Assembly: GCA_002291495.1 (NCBI GenBank)
Contig: DBAE01000147.1
Span: forward strand, 4,126 to 12,949
From: Bacteriovoracaceae bacterium UBA1018
GTDB taxonomy: Bacteria > Bdellovibrionota > UBA1018
Reading direction: 5' to 3'
Length of the DNA stretch: 8,824 bases
Numbering within the stretch: position 1 is the first letter of the stretch; every line of letters begins with the position of its first letter. Positions 1 to 5,549 of this stretch are shown here, piece by piece. The notes under the pieces are model-generated. The model had not been told where the DNA came from and searched no databases. It saw only the letters and a list, made by a program, of their open reading frames with translations. A program made the position numbers and the translations under genes.

Positions 1-1
1 T

Positions 2-406
2 AACCAACAATCGGGCAACGGTATCCCAATCCCGACCGGAAATGCGTTGGCTGCAGATTTGACCAAGCACTTTGAACATTTCCAAGTCCCAGAAGTCGTT
101 CGTCAATTTTCTGCCGAACTCGTTGCCGGAACTTTGACTCAATCAGCGAGTCTCGATGAACGTCTCGAGAAATATGCAGTCAATTGGAAGATCTCCCGGA
201 TGGCCTTGATTGATCGGAATCTCCTTCGCATGGCAACCTATGAAATTCTAAATTTCCCTGACATTCCGCCGTCAGTAACCATCGACGAAGCGGTCGAGCT
301 AGCTAAACAATTTGGCACGGCAGATACCTCCGCCTTCGTAAACGGGATCTTAGATAACCTCCGCAAGGATGTATCAAAACCCGACCACAGCCCTAACTAC
401 AAGTAA
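2..406 (+). CDS. nusB: Transcription antitermination protein NusB (5' end cut by window)
   Basis: NusB binds boxA RNA together with ribosomal protein S10 (NusE) and supports antitermination of rRNA operons. The visible part holds the hallmarks of the C-terminal half of the family: a W-K-I-S-R....DRNLLRMATYE stretch and then the IDEAVELAKQFGT..TSAFVNGILD signature that closes the helical bundle. The frame is open to the left edge, and the usual N-terminal RxxARExALQxLY helix is not seen, so the real start lies upstream. An internal TTG at 47 is in frame but would remove the conserved N-terminus and is not a credible start. The stop is TAA at 404-406. The tail after the last helix is short and polar (ends HSPNYK). 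Confidence in the family is high. Confidence 0.93.
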   Translation, partial: NQQSGNGIPIPTGNALAADLTKHFEHFQVPEVVRQFSAELVAGTLTQSASLDERLEKYAVNWKISRMALIDRNLLRMATYEILNFPDIPPSVTIDEAVELAKQFGTADTSAFVNGILDNLRKDVSKPDHSPNYK

Positions 407-425
407 TCAAAAATAGAAGAGTATT

Positions 426-453
426 TTGCAAAATTATCCAACTCATCTAGAAT
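426..453 (+). promoter_or_regulatory. Possible sigma-70 promoter in the gap after nusB
   Basis: TTGCAA (426-431) is followed after 16 bases by TAGAAT (448-453), a 4/6 and 5/6 match to the consensus boxes. Transcription would start about at 460, on the GTG start codon of the next gene, which has no recognisable Shine-Dalgarno sequence. This would make a leaderless or almost leaderless mRNA. It is a pattern match only. Confidence 0.3.
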
Positions 454-459
454 AGTGAT

Positions 460-888
460 GTGGGGATGACCGAATTGCACCAAGTTGAACGAGCCCTTTT
501 CGAAGGCAAAGTGAATGGCCTAGTGCTCACTTGTTTTGAAAATGAGCGTCCACTTCGCGGCGTCTTAGGCTGGATGGACTGGCAGTTCTATGGAGTATTC
601 TCGAAGTGGCTTAAAGAAGGAAAACTGACTGGCCAAGCTGGTGAGTGTGTTTATGTCGCGGCCCAAAAAGGTGGCAAAACCTTTCATTTTATCGTTGCTG
701 GCGGCGGGAGCCTCAATGACGAACAAAAGCGCGGCGAATTGCCACAACCCACTTTGAACAACCTGAAGAAAAACATTTTAGGTTTAAAATTTAACTCGGT
801 GGGCATCGCCCAGTCTGAGGCTTCAAAGACACTCGAAAAATGGGCAGCTCAGGAGTTGAAGGGAAAACTGGTATGGATCAAACAGTAA
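460..888 (+). CDS. Stand-alone protein resembling the N-terminal domain of M17 leucyl aminopeptidases
   Basis: The 142-residue product has no signal peptide or membrane segment. Residues 30-82 (RPLRGVLGWMDW, then GKLTGQAGE, hydrophobic strands and an ...FIVAGGG turn) resemble the macro-like N-terminal domain of M17 leucyl aminopeptidases. In that family this domain regulates hexamer assembly. The C-terminal catalytic domain with its metal ligands and NTDAEGR motif is absent, so no peptidase activity is expected. The similarity is recalled from memory of the family, not from a search. The start could be GTG 460 or ATG 466 (six bases apart); an in-frame TAG at 448-450 bounds it upstream and no clear Shine-Dalgarno is seen. 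The end overlaps the next gene by 16 bases, suggesting an operon. Function unknown; a macro-like ligand-binding or scaffold role is possible. Confidence 0.72.
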   Translation: MGMTELHQVERALFEGKVNGLVLTCFENERPLRGVLGWMDWQFYGVFSKWLKEGKLTGQAGECVYVAAQKGGKTFHFIVAGGGSLNDEQKRGELPQPTLNNLKKNILGLKFNSVGIAQSEASKTLEKWAAQELKGKLVWIKQ

Positions 889-1403
889 AACCAGTTTTTG
901 AAGTGAAAGATCTACTCGATCTCTCGCCTATCTTCGAATCTGTTGTACCTTCATCGACTAAAAATCCAATCCACTCGTTGGGACTCTTGGGTGAGCTTGA
1001 GAAAGTAACTCGAACGAGCCTATCGGCATCACTGAGTGCGGCCAATCTTCTAGGTACAGCTGAAGATTCTGACAAAGCAACTGCCGGTGCGGCCGAAAGT
1101 CCGGCATTACACTCAAGCGTGAGTGCAAACCTGACAACCACAGCAGCCCGAAGAGCATCGGCGCAAACCGTGTCTCAGAGAATGCGGGAAATGAAGGTGC
1201 AAGTGCGTCCCGAGTACCAAGGAGCGCTGAGTGATCCCTCCGTGGTAGAAGCCCTCCTTGCACTCCATGCTGAACCCGAAAAAAAGACAGAAGTACATCC
1301 TCAGTTTGAAACCGCACAAACCCCTGAAGTACAAGCTACACCGAAAAAGAACTCCCACTTTAGACGTTCAACTCGAAATACTACTCCGGTACTGCGCTCG
1401 TGA
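873..1403 (+). CDS. Hypothetical protein, Ser/Ala/Thr-rich, basic C-terminus
   Basis: I do not recognise this 176-residue protein. The ATG at 873 is preferred over the in-frame ATG at 840, because it has AGGAG (851-855) and a closer GAAGGG (858-863) upstream at normal spacing. The first 45 residues look ordered, with hydrophobic positions spaced as in short helices. Residues about 47-100 are rich in Ser, Ala and Thr and probably disordered. Residues 99-135 contain a charged helix and a V-V-E-A-L-L-A-L helix. The last 45 residues are Pro, Thr and Lys/Arg rich. There is no signal peptide and no Cys. It starts inside the M17-N-like gene (16-base overlap) and its TGA overlaps the GTG start of the next gene by four bases, so it is probably translationally coupled to both. 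Confidence 0.65.
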   Translation: MDQTVKPVFEVKDLLDLSPIFESVVPSSTKNPIHSLGLLGELEKVTRTSLSASLSAANLLGTAEDSDKATAGAAESPALHSSVSANLTTTAARRASAQTVSQRMREMKVQVRPEYQGALSDPSVVEALLALHAEPEKKTEVHPQFETAQTPEVQATPKKNSHFRRSTRNTTPVLRS

Positions 1404-2077
1404 AACAAAATCCCATCTCGCCCGAACAAATCATTCAAGAAGCAGAAACAAAATGGCAAGACGCTCAAGGCATGAGCCAAGAGACGATCTTAAAGCTCGC
1501 CATTCTGCGTGAAACCATTAGAAACCTTCATTCAGAAAAGTCCTGGTGTCTAGCCAGTGGGTACCCTGAAGAGGCAGAGCAGTACCATTCTTATGAAAGC
1601 CTCATTGATAAGCTCGTCAATGAAACCAGTCTAAAAGAACCTTTGAGAGAAATCTTAGATCGCGCGTCCAAGTTACCCGATCACGCTGAAGGCGTGACTG
1701 TTTCTACACGAAAGATCCCTACTGAGCTCCTTGAGCTCCTACCCACGGAAAAGATCGAGCGCTATGATCGCTATTGGGAAAAAGCATTAGTCTGCGAAGC
1801 TGCTAAAATTAAATGGGAATTTTGGAAATTAAAAGCTCATGTTCAGGTCGAGCTCGCTAGCAACTGCGAGCAAGCTCTCGCTCAAGAGATTGGAAACCAA
1901 GGAATTATTCTTTTTGCTGAAAGTTCAGAAAATTTTGAACTTCGTGAAGGGATCTGGCAAGGTCAGTGGCTCATGATCATTGAACCAGGCTATGATTGCC
2001 GCTCTATCCCACTAGCAAGTATTCCGGGATTATCCTTAATCCCAAATCCTCCTCAGTGGACGCTCCTTCACCGGTGA
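1400..2077 (+). CDS. Hypothetical cytoplasmic protein (225 aa)
   Basis: Not recognised. The start is GTG 1400 in a GTGA overlap with the stop of the preceding gene, typical of coupled translation. The first 95 residues are helical and charged, with few hydrophobic stretches long enough for a membrane segment. The middle (about 105-150) contains a Trp/aromatic-rich helical part (RYDRYWEKAL, KIKWEFWKLKAHV). The C-terminal 60 residues look like beta structure (GIILFAE, WLMIIEPGYDC) and end in a Pro/Trp-rich tail. There is no signal peptide. Five Trp fall between residues 126 and 190. It is followed after nine bases by another unknown gene, so it probably belongs to the same transcript. Function cannot be given. 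Confidence 0.7.
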   Translation: MKQNPISPEQIIQEAETKWQDAQGMSQETILKLAILRETIRNLHSEKSWCLASGYPEEAEQYHSYESLIDKLVNETSLKEPLREILDRASKLPDHAEGVTVSTRKIPTELLELLPTEKIERYDRYWEKALVCEAAKIKWEFWKLKAHVQVELASNCEQALAQEIGNQGIILFAESSENFELREGIWQGQWLMIIEPGYDCRSIPLASIPGLSLIPNPPQWTLLHR

Positions 2078-2086
2078 AAGTAAATC

Positions 2087-2605
2087 ATGAGGCTCGTCGA
2101 ATATCTTATCTTTGTCCTTGAGGCACATGCGCAAACGCTTCAAAGACTCGCGGCCTTTTTCGGAGAAGAAGCATTTCTAGAAATTCTCGAAAGCGCTGAT
2201 GAATCGATTCCCCATAGGACAACTCTTCAGCCTCCCGTGAAAGAGGCTTGGAACGCCCCTTCTCCCCATGAAATCGCGTCATACGCCTATGGTGAGCTCG
2301 AAGGTGCCGTACTTGAGTTTAATCTACCCGCAGTGCTTCAGTTTCACCTTTGGGCCTATCCCTATTACCGAAAGTTTATCGAGAGCGATCTCGACCTCAA
2401 TGCCAAGATCCAGGGCACCGGGAGTAACGTAGGCCTTGAGCTCGTGGGCGAGGCCGTGGCCGAAGCAGAGGCTTGGGTCAGAGCGCTCCCTATCCCGCCC
2501 GCGGTTGGTCCACAGGCCGAAAGAGCCGCTCAAGTCCCATGGCTCAGATTTCGAACCAACGTGCTTAAACGCATCGGCAAGCGCCCGCTGGGGCCGGTTT
2601 ACTGA
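2087..2605 (+). CDS. Hypothetical cytoplasmic protein (172 aa)
   Basis: Not recognised. The start is ATG 2087, nine bases after the previous stop. GGTGA at 2073-2077 complements the 16S rRNA 3' end at good spacing and overlaps that stop codon. The protein has a helical N-terminus (residues 3-37), a Pro-rich link (about 42-60), an acidic, aromatic part (61-105, with HLWAYPYYRKF), an Ala/Glu-rich helix (118-134) and a basic end (KRIGKRP). No signal peptide, Cys residues or known catalytic motif is visible. Codon use is more GC-rich at third positions than in the metalloprotease genes that follow. It is the last gene of the cluster; the hairpin repeats begin seven bases after its TGA and could act as the terminator. 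Confidence 0.68.
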   Translation: MRLVEYLIFVLEAHAQTLQRLAAFFGEEAFLEILESADESIPHRTTLQPPVKEAWNAPSPHEIASYAYGELEGAVLEFNLPAVLQFHLWAYPYYRKFIESDLDLNAKIQGTGSNVGLELVGEAVAEAEAWVRALPIPPAVGPQAERAAQVPWLRFRTNVLKRIGKRPLGPVY

Positions 2606-2611
2606 AAAGAT

Positions 2612-2628
2612 AAAAGGTGCTCCGCACC
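2612..2628 (+). repeat. Hairpin repeat, copy 1 (short form)
   Basis: AAAA plus the palindromic core GGTGC-TCC-GCACC (2616-2628). The core forms a 5-bp stem with a TCC loop. Unlike copies 2 and 3, it is followed by GTCC instead of TTTTGTCATAT, so there is no T-run. It lies directly after the stop codon of the gene ending at 2605. Confidence 0.75.
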
Positions 2629-2636
2629 GTCCGTTG

Positions 2637-2676
2637 AAAGGTGCTCCGCACCTTTTGTCATATGCTTGCGTCATTT
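2637..2676 (+). repeat. Hairpin repeat, copy 2 (about 40-base unit)
   Basis: An 8-bp perfect stem (AAAGGTGC / GCACCTTT, loop TCC) is followed by TGTCATAT, three variable bases and TGCGTCATTT. The first 27 bases are identical to those at 3859-3885, and 37 or 38 of 40 match over the whole unit. The stem followed by TTTT (2653-2656) resembles an intrinsic terminator for the gene cluster ending at 2605. The unit also covers the candidate start codons (GTG 2641, ATG 2662) of the next gene. It is probably a REP-like dispersed element. Confidence 0.8.
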
Positions 2677-3858
2677 CGAGTCCTAATAGTTTTGTGCCTC
2701 TTGTTCTCCAGTTCAACTGGAGCTGCGGGGGAGGTGTCAGGTACGCTAGACGGGCTTTTAGAGTTCTTAGGAAAAAAAGAACACATGGAAATTTTGAATG
2801 GAAGCTTAGGATCAGAACAGTGCCATTTGGTTAGTCATTCTGTGGAAAGAGTATTGGCTTCACATCGAGAGGAGTTATTTTGCAAAAATCCAGTGAAGGC
2901 CATTTGCCGAGAATACACTAAATCAGAGGAGTTCAGTAAAAGCGCGATCAAAAAGCGGGTATTAGGGGAGCTTTCAAAGAAAGAGCGAGAATACGTAGAA
3001 GCTACTTTTGATAGTCCGCTCGAGCTGCTTCGACCAAAGAACCCGTCCTCATTCCTGAGCTATCTCAAGAAAGTCGATAACCAGATTGCAGAGTTAGACC
3101 CGAGCATAGATCTTGATCAAATTATGAAGGATGTTATCAATTCTATGACTCGTGTCATACAATCGGAGTCTTCTCCAGAATTGAAGGCAGTAGCTTCATT
3201 AATTTCTGATAAGCTTTCTCGTCAAAAAGTATATTCAGCTTCAAAGTTTTTTGAAGAACCGTCGACATCAAAAATTCTTATTCAGAATGTATGCGGATAT
3301 GACGGACTAGAATTTACGAATGCTTCCATTAGTCAACAGTCGAACGTTGACGGCCTATTGATCTGCCCAAGCATGATTCTGAAAGCTATCCGTTCTGGTC
3401 ATCCAAAAGAGTTTCTTTTTGGATTAATAGCCCACGAAGTTGGTCATCAACTCGAATCAATTTCTGGTCGCTCATTCTCATCTATGTATGAGTGCGTCAG
3501 CAAGCACCACGAATCGATTCTTAAGTCTATGACCGACGATGCATCCATCGAAAAAGCGGCCAAAGCGTATATGACCGAAATCTGGGCCGATCAATGGACA
3601 GTGAGAGCCACTGAAGAATTTGGTAAAACTATTTTGGACTCAGAAGAGAGCCGAAAAGTTACCATGTGGACTCTGATTAGTCATTGCGATGATGCCAAGA
3701 AGAAAAAATTCTCGTCAGGAGATAATAAACATCCTAACGATTACTATCGACTAGGTTATACGGCCGGAAAGAGTAAGTACCTGAGGTCGCTTTTTGGGTG
3801 CACACCTATTCCCCAGTCTGAGGCGCCGGGATGTGGGTTTAGTGGTGAAGAGAGGTAA
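2641..3858 (+). CDS. Exported zinc metalloprotease-like protein (HEVGH), paralogue 1
   Basis: The 405-residue product (from GTG 2641) begins with a signal-peptide-like segment (hydrophobic residues 13-23, then SSSTGAAG), so it is probably exported. Zinc-site motifs are HEVGH at 265-269 and EIWADQW at 313-319, whose E313 fits the third ligand of gluzincins (HExxH...ExxAD). A C-terminal HPNDYYR (364-370) followed by ...LFGC resembles the HPxxxR ending seen in M48/M13-type peptidases. A CGYDG (218-222) and an ICP (241-243) lie before the zinc site. About 190 residues between the signal and this core are helical and charged, perhaps a pro-region or substrate domain. Start is uncertain: GTG 2641 or ATG 2662 (398 aa), neither with a good Shine-Dalgarno. 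Peptidase activity is inferred from motifs; the family is unassigned. Confidence 0.75.
   Translation: MLRTFCHMLASFRVLIVLCLLFSSSTGAAGEVSGTLDGLLEFLGKKEHMEILNGSLGSEQCHLVSHSVERVLASHREELFCKNPVKAICREYTKSEEFSKSAIKKRVLGELSKKEREYVEATFDSPLELLRPKNPSSFLSYLKKVDNQIAELDPSIDLDQIMKDVINSMTRVIQSESSPELKAVASLISDKLSRQKVYSASKFFEEPSTSKILIQNVCGYDGLEFTNASISQQSNVDGLLICPSMILKAIRSGHPKEFLFGLIAHEVGHQLESISGRSFSSMYECVSKHHESILKSMTDDASIEKAAKAYMTEIWADQWTVRATEEFGKTILDSEESRKVTMWTLISHCDDAKKKKFSSGDNKHPNDYYRLGYTAGKSKYLRSLFGCTPIPQSEAPGCGFSGEER
3849..3855 (+). promoter_or_regulatory. Ribosome binding site that decides GTG 3863 as the start
   Basis: AGAGAGG ends seven bases before GTG 3863, a good match and spacing. It lies inside the last codons of the preceding metalloprotease gene, whose stop is at 3856-3858, so the two genes are separated by four bases and likely translationally linked. 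Confidence 0.6.
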
Positions 3859-3898
3859 AAAGGTGCTCCGCACCTTTTGTCATATCCCTGCGTCATTT
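3858..3898 (+). repeat. Hairpin repeat, copy 3, overlapping a start codon
   Basis: A 9-bp perfect stem (AAAAGGTGC 3858-3866 / GCACCTTTT 3870-3878, loop TCC), then GTCATAT, CCC and TGCGTCATTT. It begins on the last base of the upstream TAA stop codon. The probable GTG start codon of the next gene (3863-3865) sits in the left arm, with its Shine-Dalgarno just outside. At the position of the ATG in copy 2 this copy has ATC (3884-3886). Confidence 0.8.
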
Positions 3899-5053
3899 TG
3901 TATCGCCATCTTGATATGCTTTTGGTTTAATGCCGCTTTCGCTGGCCATAACTATGAGCCAGATGTCTTGGAGAGTCTCAAACAGATCATATCGGCCAAA
4001 GAATCACTAAATGTGCGTCACGTGTGTAACGGGTTGAAGACAGAACCTCCTTCATATTGCTCCGATATTAGTGCGGCGGTCTGCAATAATAAGTCGAAGC
4101 TTCAGGGTGATCAGATCATTAGCCTCTACCAATCTAGGTGTCTTCCGGACCCGAAAGCAGCTCTGCAGGCCGGTCCGAAAAAAGAGTACTATGATTATCT
4201 TGAAGGTATCGAAACGACGATGTTCTCTGACAAGGAACATTTCCGGAAAAAAATTCATGAACACTATGTAAGTAATTTGAAAAGGGTCGTTTTAAACGAA
4301 AGTGACTTACCTTTAGACGTACGCAAAAAATTAGCGAAAGACTTACAAGCGACTGAACTCAAATTTCCGTCCGAGTGGACGAAGATTGATCCTGTAAAGT
4401 TAATCGATTTTGTACGGGCTTGTGGTGCAGACGGCATGAAGGTTAACGCTTTTCATAGTACAAGCGGACCTCCGGTGATTGTAATCTGCCCTGGAGCTTT
4501 AGTTCTTGTATCGAATAATTCTGCTGTGTTTGGAAGTTCTGTGCTGACTCCCAGTGATGCAAGTTCGGTCCGTCACGATAAAGTCATCTCGTCAGATTCT
4601 CAATTCAAACGTCCTGAATGCGAACTTGAGATCGACTGGATGAAACTTTCTCCGACAATTAATCATGAGCTGGGTCATGGCATTCATGGCATCAATGTCG
4701 TCTTCGATACTCATGAAAATGGGATGGTATTTCAACACCTCGAAGTGGACAAAAATTTTCATGTGTTTTTTCGACAAATGCTGAAGGGTTACGATTTCGA
4801 TTTAAATATTCAGATCGATTCAGTGAAAACGGTGCTGATGGAACGTATGGCAGAACAATGGTCTAGAAAGAGGCTGATTGAAGATCTGCAAACCACAAAG
4901 AAAAAGGGTGCACCTATTACGAATCAAGATCGATTTGATCTGTTAGAAAATGCTCTAAGCCTCTACTGTTATTTGCCCAATCCCTCTCAATTTGTTGCTG
5001 GCTTTATTGACCAAGACCCTGAATTGTTGCGATTGATTGGGTGTCGTCAATAA
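3863..5053 (+). CDS. Exported metalloprotease-like protein (HELGH), paralogue 2, diverged
   Basis: The 396-residue product starts at GTG 3863; a longer in-frame opening from TTG 3794 would run inside the previous gene. Residues 11-28 form a signal peptide, with a likely cleavage after AAFA. Motifs parallel paralogue 1 in the same order: CGADG (187-191), VICPG (207-211), HELGH (268-272), ERMAEQW (327-333), and a C-terminal ...LLRLIGC. Differences are clear: the ExxAD aspartate is Glu (E331), and the HPxxYR motif is replaced by NPSQFVA (373-379). About 50 extra residues lie between the ICPG motif and the HELGH motif. The zinc ligands H268, H272 and E327 are kept, so metal binding is plausible, but catalysis may be altered or lost. 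It arose by tandem duplication, as the shared motif order suggests. Ten Cys in the mature part fit disulfides in the periplasm. Confidence 0.78.
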   Translation: MLRTFCHIPASFCIAILICFWFNAAFAGHNYEPDVLESLKQIISAKESLNVRHVCNGLKTEPPSYCSDISAAVCNNKSKLQGDQIISLYQSRCLPDPKAALQAGPKKEYYDYLEGIETTMFSDKEHFRKKIHEHYVSNLKRVVLNESDLPLDVRKKLAKDLQATELKFPSEWTKIDPVKLIDFVRACGADGMKVNAFHSTSGPPVIVICPGALVLVSNNSAVFGSSVLTPSDASSVRHDKVISSDSQFKRPECELEIDWMKLSPTINHELGHGIHGINVVFDTHENGMVFQHLEVDKNFHVFFRQMLKGYDFDLNIQIDSVKTVLMERMAEQWSRKRLIEDLQTTKKKGAPITNQDRFDLLENALSLYCYLPNPSQFVAGFIDQDPELLRLIGCRQ

Positions 5054-5100
5054 GAGGTCAATTTTCTGACTCCTCACGTATTCGGAAGAGGTAACAACGC

Positions 5101-5127
5101 TCAAGCCTAGGCAAAAAACACCGATGG
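5101..5127 (+). promoter_or_regulatory. Possible sigma-28 (FliA) promoter
   Basis: TCAAGCCT (5101-5108), then exactly 11 bases, then ACCGATGG (5120-5127). This compares with the enterobacterial consensus TAAAGTTT-N11-GCCGATAA: 5 of 8 matches in each half, including the core CCGAT. Transcription would begin near 5134, just before the AGGAG of the FlaG-like gene. A TACAAT at 5129-5134 could instead be a sigma-70 -10 box but has no good -35. Confidence 0.4.
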
Positions 5128-5148
5128 GTACAATAGGAGTACCTAACG

Positions 5149-5526
5149 GTGAAAATTATTCCCTTAACTGCAGCTATCCAGTCCTTTGAAAGGCTGAAAC
5201 CTAAGTCCGTCGATGCGGATGCAGGCGGAAGTCAGGGCGGCGGATATGGCCAGCAGCAGAAGAAGAACGACCAAGAGGGCTCCCGTGAAGAGCTTACGGC
5301 CAAAGAAGTCGACCAAGCTGCAGAAGAGTTTCAGAACGATGCTCAAAACCAAGCCAGTGGCATTAGCGCGACAGTAGTTGCAAACGGCCTTGGTCTTAAA
5401 GTTGTGTTAAAAGATGGCTCAGGTGCGGTTGTAAGACAGCTGAGCGGCGAAGAGTTCATGAAACTTCGCGAAGCGACGACCCAAGGTACACCAGGTCGCG
5501 GAAAAATCCTTGATCAGAAGCTCTAG
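5149..5526 (+). CDS. FlaG-like flagellar protein (tentative)
   Basis: A 125-residue soluble protein. The start is GTG 5149, with AGGAG at 5135-5139 and a 9-base spacing. Residues 1-20 are a mixed helix, 22-50 a Gly/Gln/Ser-rich linker (GGSQGGGYGQQQ), 48-68 a charged helix and 72-107 a compact alpha/beta segment. That last segment (LKVVLKDGSGAVVRQLSGEEFMKL) matches the pattern of the FlaG C-terminus, where a two-stranded hairpin with [I/V]-R-Q-[I/L]-x-x-E-E is diagnostic. FlaG influences filament length or flagellin export in several bacteria. A sigma-28-like promoter directly upstream supports a flagellar role. No flagellin gene lies in this window, as is often the case beside flaG. The family call is recalled, not searched. 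Confidence 0.5.
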   Translation: MKIIPLTAAIQSFERLKPKSVDADAGGSQGGGYGQQQKKNDQEGSREELTAKEVDQAAEEFQNDAQNQASGISATVVANGLGLKVVLKDGSGAVVRQLSGEEFMKLREATTQGTPGRGKILDQKL

Positions 5527-5549
5527 ACTCGGTAATTCCTAGAGTACAG

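Noticed and set aside
840..872. Upstream ATG for the Ser/Ala/Thr-rich protein
   Set aside because: The eleven added residues come from the overlapping M17-N-like gene, and the ATG at 873 has the better ribosome binding site.
958..1358. Minus-strand open frames opposite the Ser/Ala/Thr-rich gene
   Set aside because: Their compositions look random (Cys/Phe/Arg/Leu-rich), there are no ribosome binding sites, and they overlap a coupled operon gene.
2436..2834. An open frame on the + strand crossing the hairpin repeats (132 codons)
   Set aside because: It overlaps two better supported genes in another frame, and its middle is just the translated repeat (KGAPH twice).
3794..3862. Longer N-terminus for the second metalloprotease gene (TTG 3794)
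   Set aside because: It lies inside the preceding gene, would bury the signal peptide 23 residues from the N-terminus, and GTG 3863 has a good Shine-Dalgarno.
2612..3898. CRISPR array
   Set aside because: Only three copies, unevenly spaced (24 and about 1222 bases apart), with a gene between; they fit a REP-like hairpin element.
3797..4914. GGGTGCAC...CCTATT sequences at about 3797 and 4906 as further copies of the hairpin repeat
   Set aside because: They share only GGTGC with the repeat, lack the TCC loop, and lie within coding sequence.
5053..5077. Terminator after the second metalloprotease gene
   Set aside because: GAGGTCA and TGACTC can pair as a 6-bp stem with one bulged G, but no T-run follows; too weak to annotate.
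5521..5543. CTCTAG ... CTAGAG inverted repeat after the FlaG-like gene
   Set aside because: Only six base pairs with an 11-base loop and no T-run; could be chance.
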